In this document: positions 50,427 to 60,589 of the stretch, piece after piece
Layout of the letters: each line of letters starts with the position of its first letter
How positions within the stretch are numbered: position 1 is the stretch's first letter
DNA from: Anthracocystis setariae
Taxonomy: Eukaryota; Basidiomycota; Ustilaginomycetes; Ustilaginales; Ustilaginaceae
Assembly (NCBI GenBank): GCA_928724745.1
Contig: CAKMXJ010000001.1
Coordinates: forward strand, 496,001 to 560,000
Direction: 5' to 3'
DNA length: 64,000 nt
Program-made: the position numbers and the translations under genes
Notes under the pieces: model-generated
What the model was told of the DNA's origin: nothing
Database searches by the model: none
Seen by the model: the letters and a program-made list of their open reading frames with translations, nothing else

Positions 50427-51626
50427 ATGTCGGCGATGCGAAGGACAGGAACCGGCAACGGCCGTCCTTCCAATTCGAGTACTCCTTCCAGACCAGGCGG
50501 ACCCTCTCGACCTACTGCCACAGCTTCGGCAGGTCCACGTGCCATCTTCGACAAGTCCCGTCGCATTGAAGAGTTCTCCTCAGCCGAGGACAAGTGCCCA
50601 CAATGCAAGACAGACCGATACCTCAATCCTCGTCTTCGACTGTTGGTCAGTCCGTGCTACCACAAGATGTGCGAATCGTGTATCGACCGCATCTTTTCGC
50701 TTGGTCCGGCCCCTTGTCCTGAGTGCGGCAAGAAAGTATCCAAGAACCAGTTCACAGCGCAGACTTTCCAGGACCTAGGTGTGGAGCGAGAAGTGGCTGT
50801 TCGAAGGCAAATCGTCAAGCTCTTTAATCGACGAGAGGAAGACTTTGTCGATCCGAAAGCATATAACGATTACTTGGAAGAGGTGGAGGAGATCACGTTC
50901 AATCTGATCCATGAAATCGATCTACCACGTACCAATGCCAAACTCGAGCAGTACCAAGCAGCACACCGATCCGCTATCGCCAACTCGGCAAATGCGTCAC
51001 AGCAAGAGTCGGATCGACAAGCTCGCCTGGACCAAGAAGCCAAGGCTGCAAGGAAAGAGCGTGTTGAGCGACTACGCAAGGAAGAGGAGCTCGAGAGACA
51101 AGAACGAGAAAAGGAGCGTCTGGAGATGATGCGCGAACTCGAGAAGGGGGCGGATCCGGAAGAGATCCTGGACAAGCAACGCAAGCGGCGTCAAGAGCGC
51201 GAGGAGAGGCAACGCCTACACGAGCTCGAGGCTCGTAGACGCGAAAAGGAAGCGATTCAAGCAGCAACCAACGGCAACGGCGCAGCTGATCTGGACCGCA
51301 GACCGTGGAACTTGGACATGATCCTTGATTTCGAAGGCCCTTTGGCGTATCTGGACGATGCAAGTGCCTTGTTTGACGTACGAAGAGCCCCGACTGCACT
51401 GGGTGGTCTCGAGGGTGTCAAGGGAGCTTCCGGATACGAGGATCCTTGGCTCAAGCCAGCCTGGGTCACCAAAGAGCAGATCGCTCGCTATCGCGCTGGA
51501 GGCTTCGACTGGGAACGTCAGGTGTGGACACGTGGCATCCGTGCGGCCTGCCAAGGTATCGGTGCTGCACCTCTCACGGATGATGCCGCTACCGAAGCGC
51601 TTCCAAGCATCGAAGTGGACGCATGA
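50427..51626 (+). CDS. TFB3: TFIIH/CAK assembly factor Tfb3 (MAT1)
   Basis: A 399-residue RING protein that links the Cdk-activating kinase to core TFIIH for transcription initiation and repair. The N-terminal C3HC4 RING is complete: CPQCKTDRYLNPRLRLLVSP, then CYHKMCESCIDRIF and CPEC at residues 57-99, followed by the MAT1-typical KNQFTAQTFQDLGVEREVAVRRQI cut here to its core, RREEDFVDPKAYNDYLEEVE and EEITFNLIHEID. The centre (about 170-280) is a long charged coiled coil, and the C-terminal region with RPWNLDMILDFEGPLAYLDD is a divergent CAK-binding part. It is one exon and slightly longer than yeast Tfb3 (321). The ATG at 50427 is followed by a Ser/Pro/Gly-rich leader. Confidence 0.95.
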   Translation: MSAMRRTGTGNGRPSNSSTPSRPGGPSRPTATASAGPRAIFDKSRRIEEFSSAEDKCPQCKTDRYLNPRLRLLVSPCYHKMCESCIDRIFSLGPAPCPECGKKVSKNQFTAQTFQDLGVEREVAVRRQIVKLFNRREEDFVDPKAYNDYLEEVEEITFNLIHEIDLPRTNAKLEQYQAAHRSAIANSANASQQESDRQARLDQEAKAARKERVERLRKEEELERQEREKERLEMMRELEKGADPEEILDKQRKRRQEREERQRLHELEARRREKEAIQAATNGNGAADLDRRPWNLDMILDFEGPLAYLDDASALFDVRRAPTALGGLEGVKGASGYEDPWLKPAWVTKEQIARYRAGGFDWERQVWTRGIRAACQGIGAAPLTDDAATEALPSIEVDA

Positions 51627-51830
51627 TCCATGTTCTCGGTCTCAGCTCGAGCGTGCCTTGTTCATTAGCAATTTGTATTTGTATCGTAGTCATGCTTCCC
51701 ATCGCAAATCGCACGCCTCGCACTTGTAAGCTCATTCCATTCCACGACATATCAAACTATCACGCATGGATGTACGGGTGTTGAGTTTCATCCATACGCA
51801 TTGGTGCGCATCGCAGGATGCAAGCATGCT

Positions 51831-52148
51831 TCACGATTGCTCGCGATCATCAAGCTGCTGCTTGACAAAGTCCTTAGCGCCAGAGACGGGTGCGAATCTG
51901 TCAATCGAGAAGCCAAACGGTCAAAGACGTCAGCAGTCTGATACAACCGACAAGGATTCCAAAGTTGGTTGAATTGGTTGAGCTCACCCTGAAGCGCCAG
52001 TCTCCTTGTTGGCATCCTCGATACCTTTGCCGTGCTGGAAAGTAGTTTGGCCTGTTTGGCTCAAGTCGTGCGAATCGTGCAAGTCGCCCAGGTCCTGCTG
52101 AAGCTGGCCTGCGGCTTTCTTGGCTGCTGCTGTATCGGCGGATGACAT
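51831..52148 (-). CDS. Small hydrophilic disordered protein, two exons, function unknown
   Basis: Exon 1 (52148-51988) encodes MSSADTAAAKKAAGQLQQDL, then GDLHDSHDLSQTGQTTFQHG and KGIEDANKETGAS. A GTGAGC donor (51987) and a GACAG acceptor (ending 51898) join exon 2 (51897-51831), which adds GFAPVSGAKDFVKQQLDDRE, QS and a stop. The total is 75 residues. The composition (Ala, Lys, Asp, Gln, Gly; no Cys or Trp) resembles stress-related LEA-like or Hsp12-like small proteins, but no family is recognised. Frame is preserved across the junction and the pyrimidine-rich acceptor fits, so the gene model is plausible although the role is unknown. It lies convergent with TFB3, 204 bases apart. Confidence 0.72.
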
Positions 52149-53712
52149 GCTGTTCAAAGGTGGATGGGTCGAGAGAGATGGTCTGATGTGGCAGCTGATG
52201 AAGGAGGAGGGGAAGTGAAGCTCACTTTTATCAATGTCTTGATCACAGAGACACAGAGACACACACACACTTGCTCACAAGACACGCTACAGGCAGGACG
52301 TAAGAAGCCAGACACAGCCTATCCCAGTCGCTTAGCAGGAAATTGCATCACTTGGACGTTCAAGCCAGCTTCGAGAAGACTTCTGGGGAAGGATGAGGAC
52401 AAAGTTGGGGCGCATACGAAGCAAACATGGGTCCCTTAAGATGTCATGGACAGGAGGATCTGTCATATAGATAGACAATTGGCGTCAAATGACGCACCTT
52501 GTTGCACAGTCTGACTCAACACTTGAATTACAGTGGCGAGCCTGACCTTGGCACGTATTTGTCAACACTACTCGAGTTATCCGGCCCAACTGCGTAAACC
52601 TCGCATGCGAGTTGGACACGATACAGCTTGATCGGTGAATATCGACAAGCAGACAAGGGCTGACCGTCGGCGCAAGTTAGGTCCGAGATATGATAATCAA
52701 GCTGGGAAGTCTTTGGTACTCGAGGTATGACTGTGCCAAAGGGAGAGAAATGTTAGGCTCTGTTTGCTAACAAGTATTGACATGAGCCTCCGTTTGAAAG
52801 CCATGGCAATGCACTGTACCTGTCTCGCTTTTGGCGCTTGCAGGGCGTGTTGAGAGGAAAATTAGAGCGCATTTGGTCGCCATCTGCAGTGAAAATCGAG
52901 TCAAGTTGGCTGCATCAGTGACCTGCATGAACTGTGCAGCCCGATTGTGGAAACCTAAAATCGAGGGGAAATGGCAGCGTCGTTCGGGCGTTCGATTCAC
53001 GAAATCGGACAATGGCTTCGCCCGTGCGTAGTGCGTCGTGGGGAGAAGGCGGGATACTGTATCAGCGAAAGCGAATCGCATCATGATCGCATCATGATTC
53101 GCCTACCATCTCGAAACCTTCAACCCCGCCCTAACTCGTCTCCACAACCTTGTTCGTTGCATTGCTCATCTTTTCCTGCTCATCAAGCTCAATTGGGCTC
53201 ATCGAGGATTAAGGTGCCACCTCCGTCGTACAGTCCTCCCTTGCCGGCTAAGTTTCGGTCTCGATTGCAGCATATTCGATCATCGCGATTGCTTCGACTC
53301 AGCGATCCGGCAAAGCGCAGACCCACAACTTCTCACAAGGCTCAATCACTCTGGTTCCACCAGATGACATCTGCATAATCAAGAGCTGCTCGTCAACACC
53401 ACTTCCACCGACAACCTTCTCTCGACCAGCTGTCGACATTCGACACAGCTCAACCTCCACAGTGATGAACCCATAGAACACCACAATCACTTTGAGGCTT
53501 CTGTATACCCTTACGAGCCCCGCTTCGCAGCATTTGGTATCTATCGGCTACATCGACTCAGCCTTTCGTTCCACAACATCTCAACATCCTGACTCACCCA
53601 TCAGTCTCGAGAGCCTCTTGCGCACCTTTCCTATCATCCAGCCTCATCATTGAATTTCAAGCTGCTGTAATCTGCATCCGACAGTCCGACAGTCCGTGGT
53701 CTCGATTCAAGC
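52149..53712. promoter_or_regulatory. Divergent intergenic region upstream of SNF1 beta gene
   Basis: 1.56 kb. CA-rich repeats lie near 52249-52270. A nested inverted repeat with GCGAATC (53071-53077) and GATTCGC (53096-53102) arms encloses two ATCATGAT palindromes. The last 600 bases are C/T-rich and probably form a long 5' leader. No gene is supported. Confidence 0.45.
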
Positions 53713-56469
53713 ATGGGTAACACCAACTCCGCCCCCGTCAAGCCAGGCGACTTGTCGACCGAATCAAATGCTGGTTCCCCCATCAGGCGCTATCACAGCA
53801 ACCAATTAGGTCAAGGTCAGCCTACCGCCCAAGGTGCCACCGCTGCTGGCATCGCAGCTCCTTCCACAGCCGCACGATCTGGCTCAGGCTCAGGCCGACT
53901 GGTCAGAACCGCTTCTTCGCTCTTTGGCCGCGCAAGCAGCCACGATGGCGCCTCAACTCCTCAGCGTAATCGAGCTCGCAGTGGCAGTCACACCGGTTTC
54001 TTGGCAACGCAACGTAGAGGTTCTGCTACGGCAGGCTTGGTCGCTGAAGATGCTCCTGCAACTGTCAAGGAAGATCGTGAGCCCATCATCGCTACCGCTT
54101 CTGTTTCGTCCCCACTCGCTAGACAGCAAAACGGCGACTTTGCCAATTACGAGATCTCCAATCCATCTGACAGCTCAGGTATCGAGACAACCATACGATC
54201 AAATCCTCGCACACGTCGACTCACCGAAGGCCTTCCCATGCCTTCGTCTCCCAGCGGATTCAATCCTCGCAACTTTGTCTCGCCTCATCCCAGCCCTTCC
54301 GTTGCTACACATGCACATTACGCCTCGGGCATGCCAAGCCACCATGCTGCCGTAGGTGTCTCTAGCGGCCTCCGCGTGTCTTCCACTGGTCTCGAGGCTG
54401 CCATCGCTCCTGTCTCAACTTACACGGGGTCAGAACCTCAGCAGGTGCCTGGCACCACTTCGAGAGCACCCCACCGTCACCCACTATTCGGCGTCGGCGG
54501 AACTAGCCTCTTTCCCGGCGGCACTGGAACGAGTCTCGGCGCTACCTCAGCGGCGTCGCCTCCCATTGGCGGTTCGAGTCCCGTCATGTCCTCGCAGCCC
54601 ATGCTGCTGGGCGATACAACGGATGCACCTGAAGATTCTCGCAGAGTGCCTGTTGCAATTCCATCTTATCTCAAGATCCCGACAGCGATCCCCAGCTCTC
54701 ACGTCTCCCCGAGCTCTCCACCTGCCAGCATATACTCGCAGCATTCTGACCGTCATCAACATGCCTCGGGACGTCAGCGTTCGCCTTCCCCCTCGCTCAT
54801 GCTTCCTTCCGACGACACACATCCAATGCATGTCGTCGCAGGAGCAGGCGCGGCCGCCGCCGTTCTCAACACCGAGGATGTGGTCATCCCACCTGGAATC
54901 GCGAGCAAAGCAAGCTCGCCGATCGAGGATCGCACATTCTATGGTCCAAACCGAGGCAGCGACAGAGATGACGAAACTTCTGCTGAGCTCAGCGTGGAAG
55001 AAGCCCGGGCTGCCGGCATCGACGTGACAGATCTGCCTAGCAGCCCATTGCAAGACTCTGAATCGACGACAACCATCCATGTGGCCGAGGCAGGCGAGCC
55101 AAGCGATGACAACGAGCGAGAGTCGCGAGGCATGGAAAGGACTGCAGACGCTCCGACCAGCAGCGTCGGCGGTGGGAACCAGACCTCTCGCACGCCGACA
55201 CCTTCTGGCTTTGTTACTCGCGCTCTTACACCCACACGCAAAGATGCTTCAGGTGGATTGCGCTCGCTTTCACCGGCCGCAGGGCCATCTACCTCGACAG
55301 GCCCGCCCACTCTACCCATTGCTGCCAAGCGCCCCCATGTCGATGTGCAGACGGGCGGCGAGAGTGGCTACAATACACCGCTTTTGCCTCCCGGACTAAC
55401 GTCAGCTCCTCCAAGTGCATCGATCCCAGGCGTCACGCCGCTTTCTGAGATCAAGTCGTCATCTGCTACTCCAGGCACGCGCAGTCGCGCATCTGAGATT
55501 CCACATGCGTCGACCATGGCCAGCGGATCAGCCAGTGCAAGTCAGCCTTCCACCCCGATCAGCAGCAAGGCCCCAAGCATACACCAGCACAGCCCGCGTA
55601 CGCATCATATGCAGCTGCAGATGAGCCAACAGCAAACCCCTCTCATGCCCATCGTGATTACATGGCGCTCAGGCGGCCGCGAAGTGTTTGTTACGGGCAC
55701 CTTCGCCAACGAGTGGCGATCCAAGATCCTCTTGCACAGATCCAAACGCGACCATACTTGCGTACTCCATCTTCCGCCGGGTACGCACCGTCTCAAGTTT
55801 ATTGTGGACGACCGTTGGCGAGTGTCTCGTGATTTACCGACGGCGACGGATGGAGATGGAAATCTGGTCAATTACGTCGAGATCCCCAATGTGGGGCCGG
55901 CTCACCCTGGACCGTTAAGTGCGCCCGGCGAGGATCTTCCTGGAGGTGAGGGTGACCACAATCGAAGTGAACGCAACTCGAAGATCGAGTCGAAAAGGAC
56001 GACGATGAACTTGGTTGAGGAGGCACGCAGAGCTGAAGCTCAACGTCATGGTCTGGATGATTTGTTCGATGACGAAGATAAGGAGGAGGAACCTTGGACT
56101 TCGGAGATTCCTAGCGCGCTCATCGAAGCGCAAGAGGCGGAAGAGGCGCAGCGAGAAGCGGAGGAAAGTGGGCACAAGTCGTCGTCGTCGTCGCATTCAG
56201 ATGGGGATGCCGCACCGCTTCCGAACCCACCGGCTTTGCCACGACAGTTGGAAAAAGTGATCCTCAACTCGTCGCCCGCCAATCCGAGTAATGGCAGTAC
56301 GGCAGGGAGCATCGTGGATGATAACAGCATTCTGCCCGCGCCAAACCATGTGGTACTCAACCATTTGACGGCAAGCAGCATCAAGGGAGGCGTGTTGGCC
56401 GTCGGGACTACAACGAGGTACAAGAGGAAGTATGTCACGACGGTTTACTACCGCCCTGTCCAGGTTTGA
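53713..56469 (+). CDS. SNF1/AMPK complex beta subunit (Sip2/Gal83 type), greatly extended
   Basis: A 918-residue scaffold and glycogen-binding subunit of the SNF1 kinase complex, which controls the response to low glucose. The start MGNTNSAP is a classical N-myristoylation signal, as in yeast Sip2 and mammalian AMPK beta. The CBM48 domain begins near residue 646 with ITWRSGGREVFVTGTFANEW, then LPPGTHRLKFIVDDRWRVS and NLVNYVEIP. The C-terminal ASC domain ends with LNHLTASSIKGGVLAVGTTT and RYKRKYVTTVYYRPVQV, the gamma/alpha-binding strand. The 640 residues between are Ser/Pro/Thr-rich and disordered; yeast beta subunits have 415-815 residues. It is one exon starting at 53713. Confidence 0.93.
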   Translation: MGNTNSAPVKPGDLSTESNAGSPIRRYHSNQLGQGQPTAQGATAAGIAAPSTAARSGSGSGRLVRTASSLFGRASSHDGASTPQRNRARSGSHTGFLATQRRGSATAGLVAEDAPATVKEDREPIIATASVSSPLARQQNGDFANYEISNPSDSSGIETTIRSNPRTRRLTEGLPMPSSPSGFNPRNFVSPHPSPSVATHAHYASGMPSHHAAVGVSSGLRVSSTGLEAAIAPVSTYTGSEPQQVPGTTSRAPHRHPLFGVGGTSLFPGGTGTSLGATSAASPPIGGSSPVMSSQPMLLGDTTDAPEDSRRVPVAIPSYLKIPTAIPSSHVSPSSPPASIYSQHSDRHQHASGRQRSPSPSLMLPSDDTHPMHVVAGAGAAAAVLNTEDVVIPPGIASKASSPIEDRTFYGPNRGSDRDDETSAELSVEEARAAGIDVTDLPSSPLQDSESTTTIHVAEAGEPSDDNERESRGMERTADAPTSSVGGGNQTSRTPTPSGFVTRALTPTRKDASGGLRSLSPAAGPSTSTGPPTLPIAAKRPHVDVQTGGESGYNTPLLPPGLTSAPPSASIPGVTPLSEIKSSSATPGTRSRASEIPHASTMASGSASASQPSTPISSKAPSIHQHSPRTHHMQLQMSQQQTPLMPIVITWRSGGREVFVTGTFANEWRSKILLHRSKRDHTCVLHLPPGTHRLKFIVDDRWRVSRDLPTATDGDGNLVNYVEIPNVGPAHPGPLSAPGEDLPGGEGDHNRSERNSKIESKRTTMNLVEEARRAEAQRHGLDDLFDDEDKEEEPWTSEIPSALIEAQEAEEAQREAEESGHKSSSSSHSDGDAAPLPNPPALPRQLEKVILNSSPANPSNGSTAGSIVDDNSILPAPNHVVLNHLTASSIKGGVLAVGTTTRYKRKYVTTVYYRPVQV

Positions 56470-56603
56470 GTGGCGGCGGATGATACCAGCATGGTTTCCG
56501 ATTCAGATGACTATGTCATTATCAACCTTTTTTTTTTTTACGGAATATCGATTGAGTTAAGTCTTACTCGTAGAAGTACAGAGATGTGGTGGTAGGGGAA
56601 TGT

Positions 56604-57590
56604 CTAGGCGTCGTTGGTGGATGTTTGTTTCTTCTTTTGAGGTCGACTTCTACCCCATGTGAGACGCACTTGTTTTTCGCCGATGAACATTTTTGGGGAG
56701 CAGTTGTTTGCGGTGGCTTCTGCGTGTTGACGAGAGCGAAAATTGACGAAGGCGCATTTGGATGCGGTGACGAGGGTGATGGATTTGATGCTGTCTGGTT
56801 GGGAGTGTGGTGTGAGCGAGGTGAAGAATTCGCGAAGGGATGTTTCGGTGGTGGTATCGGGGAGGGAGGAGATGAAGAGGGAGAGGATGGTTGGATCTTC
56901 GGGTGGTGGTAGGCCGGATGGGGAGGATGTGGATTTGATGGTGGTGGGTTTTGCGGACACTGGCGAGGGGGTGCTTGATGAAGCCTCTTGTAATGGGGGT
57001 TCCGGTAATGCGGGGAATTGGTCTTCGGATGGAAGCTCATGCTTGAATGGACACTTGTCTCCCCTTGGACAGTTGCCTCTTGCAAAGGCTGCACAGTATT
57101 GCGGTCGATGCTTCTTGTAGTCGATCTCCTTCCTCGCCGCCTTTCTTAGCAATTCCTGCCCCGCTCTCACGGCGGCACCACTGGATCCAACCAAGCTCGT
57201 TGGCCCTTCGAGCTGCTTGTCCATGTTCTCGGCAAAGTATTCTCGATTTTTATCGCTGGTAGGTCCCCCGGATTGAATGCCAAGCGCAGCATCCCTCACC
57301 TGCACCGGCAATCCATACTGCAAATCCAGAATGCACGTCTGACACACATTCTTGACCTTTGCACACGTCGTGCAGATCTCGGTCTTCTTGAATCGGGAGC
57401 CCGCGCCTGGATTCCATCGAAACACGGTGAAAGGTCGCGTACAGACTTTGCACACCTTGCCTTGGGTGTCTTTGGTCATGCGAATGTAGGGGTTGGGACC
57501 GAGACACGATTCGCACAGGATGGGTGTCTCGGCGGTCTCGGAGCCGGAAACATTCGAGCCGAGCTTGCCATGGGCCGACCAAGCCGGCAT
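56604..57590 (-). CDS. SLT11: Pre-mRNA splicing factor Slt11/Ecm2 (RBM22 family)
   Basis: A 328-residue spliceosomal protein that contacts U6 and the 5' splice site region during activation. The N-terminal zinc-binding region reads ILCESCLGPNPYIRMTKD, CKVCTRPFTVFRWNPG and ICTTCAKVKNVCQTCILDLQ, the diagnostic RBM22 pattern. A CCCH zinc finger follows (YCAAFARGNCPRGDKCPFKH, about residues 160-180), then a Pro/Ser linker and a C-terminal RRM (LSLFISSLPDTTTETSLREF, and KCAFVNFRSRQHAEATA). It is shorter than human RBM22 (420), lacking the Pro-rich tail. The ATG at 57590 is the first in frame. The gene is convergent with the SNF1 beta gene; a T12 run (56528-56539) lies between them. Confidence 0.94.
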   Translation of the reverse strand: MPAWSAHGKLGSNVSGSETAETPILCESCLGPNPYIRMTKDTQGKVCKVCTRPFTVFRWNPGAGSRFKKTEICTTCAKVKNVCQTCILDLQYGLPVQVRDAALGIQSGGPTSDKNREYFAENMDKQLEGPTSLVGSSGAAVRAGQELLRKAARKEIDYKKHRPQYCAAFARGNCPRGDKCPFKHELPSEDQFPALPEPPLQEASSSTPSPVSAKPTTIKSTSSPSGLPPPEDPTILSLFISSLPDTTTETSLREFFTSLTPHSQPDSIKSITLVTASKCAFVNFRSRQHAEATANNCSPKMFIGEKQVRLTWGRSRPQKKKQTSTNDA

Positions 57591-57983
57591 CTTGTTGCGC
57601 TTCTAGTTGTGGTTGTTGGTGCAATAGGTTGGGAAGAGAGTTGTCAGTGGGCCGAGTGTGGTCAAGAAGATGTGGTTGCTGCGCAGGTGCAAGTGGGCTG
57701 AGTGGAGGGATTATTCACTGTCACTCGACGCTCAAATTTCACAAAAGTGTGGAACTCGGAACTCACCCCGACTCCTGCACAAGTCGACAAAGACCTCGAG
57801 TTCAGACGTGCACTTCCCTACCACTGAATCTGCAACATTCTCAACCTATCTCACGACTCCAACACGCAAGAGAGCATACATCCCCGCTCAATCGGCGAAT
57901 GCGAATGAAAGCGGCTGCCTGAGGATCGGGCATTGTGAAGCTCGTCCTTGGGCCCCCGCCCACCCCTTCCAACCTAACTGATC
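57591..57983. promoter_or_regulatory. Divergent promoter region between SLT11 and ERI1-type gene
   Basis: 393 bases with no clear TATA box and no ORF of interest. A pyrimidine/CCAAC-rich stretch precedes the downstream ATG. Confidence 0.4.
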
Positions 57984-59258
57984 ATGGCATCCTCGCTCAC
58001 AGTCGAGGAGCTCAAGTCGCGACTTCATGACTTGGGCTTGGATACGAAGGGCAAGAAGGCTGACCTCAAGCTGCGACTCAGAAAAGCGCTCCGAAATGGT
58101 AGCAGCAGTCCTACGACCGCTGCTCACGGTACGGAAACTCCCGGTGTCGAGTGGGAGCCCGAGTTCGACACGTTCCTCGTGCTTGACGTAGAAGCGACCT
58201 GCGAAGCCACGCGCAAGTATCGCAATGCTTCGCACGGCTATGAAACGGGATGTTTCCAGTACCCCAACGAGATCATCGAATTTCCCGTCGTGCTGCTCAG
58301 GTGGAATCAGGATACGAATACATTCGAATCGGCAGGCGTTTTTCACTCTTATGTCCAACCGACCTTCCGCCCGCGCCTAACCAAGTTCTGCACGGACCTC
58401 ACCGGCGTCACGCAAGCTCAAGTCGACTCGGCACCGCAATGGTCTACAGTAGTCGAACGCTTCTTCCAGTTCCTTCGATCGCACGACCTCGTAGAAGACA
58501 CTTCGACCGGCAAATCTCACCTGCACAACTTTCGACTGCGACGAGGCGTGACATGGATCAATCACGGTCCAGCCGATTTGCGGGATTTCGTCATCAAGCA
58601 ATGCTGGATCTCGGCCAAATCTGAAAAGAACGAATCTGGTGCACCGCCCATCTTCCTACGTGGCCCGTTGATTGATATCAGGAAAGGAATAGCGAGTTTG
58701 TTCAAATGGGAGCAGGACTTGAAGGCGGACCAGGCCAGAGCGAGCGTTTCTCGTGCTAGTCCCTTTCCGGATTTCGGCGGCGAGGATGGATTTCAAGTGA
58801 TCCCGCCATCGTCTCAGAGCATCGGACACGGAAGGGTGAGGGAGGATCCAAGATCCAGTGGGCTGTCACCGCACGAACAGAGTTTGGCGGGTTTGCTGGA
58901 TCTATTGAATATAGGTCCTTTCCAAGGAAGACAGCATTGTGGGATGGATGACACGCTCAATATTGCCCGTCTTGCTATCGAGGTCGCTCGCCGCATAGCC
59001 TTGGCTTCAAGAGGGACGCAGGTGCTGCTTTCAAAGAGCTATGAGTCCGTAGATGGACAAGTGGAGTCGACAGCCGCAGTGATACAGTTGGACTCGAAGA
59101 CGGGACCGATCCGGGCCAATCAGATGGAGAAGCTAGCACTCAAGCCGAACGTCAGGCTGGACGGATTCACAAAGAGGTTCTTCTGGATGGGCAAGACGGT
59201 GGGTGAGGTTCGATGGCCCTTCCCTCCTAAGGTTGAGCAGGAAGATGCTCCCAACTAG
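57984..59258 (+). CDS. ERI1/3'hExo-type 3'-5' exoribonuclease with SAP domain
   Basis: A 424-residue DEDDh exonuclease. In other eukaryotes Eri1 trims the 3' end of 5.8S rRNA and histone mRNA and can degrade small interfering RNAs. An N-terminal SAP motif (LTVEELKSRLHDLGLDTKGK, residues 5-38) precedes the nuclease. Its catalytic residues are visible as LVLDVEATCE (D68, E70), the Asp in NHGPADLRDFVIKQC, and HCGMDDTLNIARLA (H318, D323). NEIIEFPVVLL and FCTDLTGVTQAQVDSAP are family hallmarks. An insert of about 60 residues before the His motif (around 245-305) is Ser/Arg-rich. It is one exon and the ATG at 57984 is the first in frame. The SLT11 gene lies divergently upstream. Confidence 0.92.
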   Translation: MASSLTVEELKSRLHDLGLDTKGKKADLKLRLRKALRNGSSSPTTAAHGTETPGVEWEPEFDTFLVLDVEATCEATRKYRNASHGYETGCFQYPNEIIEFPVVLLRWNQDTNTFESAGVFHSYVQPTFRPRLTKFCTDLTGVTQAQVDSAPQWSTVVERFFQFLRSHDLVEDTSTGKSHLHNFRLRRGVTWINHGPADLRDFVIKQCWISAKSEKNESGAPPIFLRGPLIDIRKGIASLFKWEQDLKADQARASVSRASPFPDFGGEDGFQVIPPSSQSIGHGRVREDPRSSGLSPHEQSLAGLLDLLNIGPFQGRQHCGMDDTLNIARLAIEVARRIALASRGTQVLLSKSYESVDGQVESTAAVIQLDSKTGPIRANQMEKLALKPNVRLDGFTKRFFWMGKTVGEVRWPFPPKVEQEDAPN

Positions 59259-59721
59259 CCCTCACATTGCAGTTTCCTCCCTCCGAATGGTCACCTTGTC
59301 CAGATAAAGCTCGCTCGCCTGTAAAGAGACATCATTATTACCTTGCAATTCTCATAGAAGCAAGTCATCGCCATGGAAGCCTCACCGTTATGAAGTCAGA
59401 AGTATATCTAGCAGGCGTCTGTTGAACAATCAAAGCATGCTGCGATTTTTACGCTTCTGTTAGATCATTTTATCGCACGTGATGCGATCCGGCCAAAGCT
59501 GGAGCTGGACAAGTCGCAATTCCATCATCTCCATTTCCAACCGCCCTATCCTTCGTCGTCACTTCGGCTCTCTCCCCATCACTGCAACCTCACCATACCA
59601 TTCAGGTGTGTACACCTCCATCAGCATCCAATTCAATCATCTCAGCAGGTGAATTCTGACCCTTTGTTCCGTCACATTTCGTCTGACTCGACCGAACTCG
59701 ACTCGTTCTACAGATTCAGAC
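59259..59721. promoter_or_regulatory. Upstream region of small mitochondrial-type gene, probable leader intron
   Basis: 463 bases. A GTGAAT donor-like site near 59649 and a CTACAG acceptor ending at 59713, eight bases before the ATG, suggest a short 5'-leader intron with CTGAC-like branch sites. Otherwise no gene is seen. Confidence 0.4.
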
Positions 59722-60075
59722 ATGTCGGTCGCAGCAAGCGTTCTCGGTTACGCCGGTCTCGGCTTCATCACACGTTGCTACGCTCTTGGTCTTCAGAAGC
59801 GTAACATCTTCGAAAGTGAGTATGACTCGGATTCAACATCATCTTTACCACATACTCTATCTGGATGCATGGGGTGGAGTTTGTGAACGAGTATTGCTGA
59901 CAATGCTTCGTCTTACTTTGCAGATCTTGGAGGCCATGCTATGATGATGGGCGCTTTCGGTACGCTTGGATACTACTTGCACGGCTTGGAGGGAAGACAG
60001 TTGGAATTGATCGCAAAGAAGAAGGAACAGATCTTGAAGAACCGCGAACGTCTCGCGGCTTCCAACGACGAGTAA
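59722..60075 (+). CDS. Small mitochondrial-type membrane protein, complex I accessory (NUXM-like) candidate, two exons
   Basis: Exon 1 (59722-59815) encodes MSVAASVLGYAGLGFITRCY and then ALGLQKRNIFE. A GTGAGT donor (59816) and CAG acceptor (ending 59923) join exon 2 (59924-60075), which continues NLGGHAMMMGAFGTLGYYLH and ends with a charged helix (AKKKEQILKNRERLAASNDE). The 81-residue product has two hydrophobic helices and a basic C-terminal helix, typical of small subunits of inner-membrane respiratory complexes. From memory it resembles fungal proteins annotated as the complex I subunit NUXM, but I cannot verify this. The gene model is firm (frame, splice signals, composition); the function is tentative. 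Confidence 0.8.
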
Positions 60076-60589
60076 AGCTCAGTAATCTGCTCACCAACAC
60101 ATACAGCAATCACATCCTTTTCCAGATACTAGAAGCGACTGTGGACGTCTCAGAAACGGAAAGGATTGCAAGAAGCCTCATGCGTGCTAGGTTGCGAGGT
60201 TCATTTCGATGTTCACGTATCGACTCGTTGCTGTTCCCCCCGCCTTGGAAACCTAAGGAAGTAAGCAGCATCGGGTCAAGTGATAGAAAATTCGATCCGA
60301 AGATCAGACAAACGGATGCAAGAGGCTCTTTAGGAGCCGCTGTCATGGAAGTGGAGTTGAGAAGGCTCATGAGAAACCGACGTCGGCTCTCCTCGTTCGA
60401 TTTCACACTTCCCTTACAGCATTGCGCTTGAGCCCGAATTCAACAACCGTCCTAGAGTAAAATCAAACCGTTTCATGAGCCTTAATCACAGACAACAGAG
60501 ACGGGATCAAGTCACGCACATCCATCGATGAATATTTCGCGGGTGTTGTACAAAGTAGAGAGCAATCACCTTAGGTTCGACCCTCACGT
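60076..60589. other. Intergenic region between convergent small gene and MZM1-bL31m
   Basis: 514 bases of 3' flank. Open frames here start inside a neutral sequence and show no recognised domain. Confidence 0.5.
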
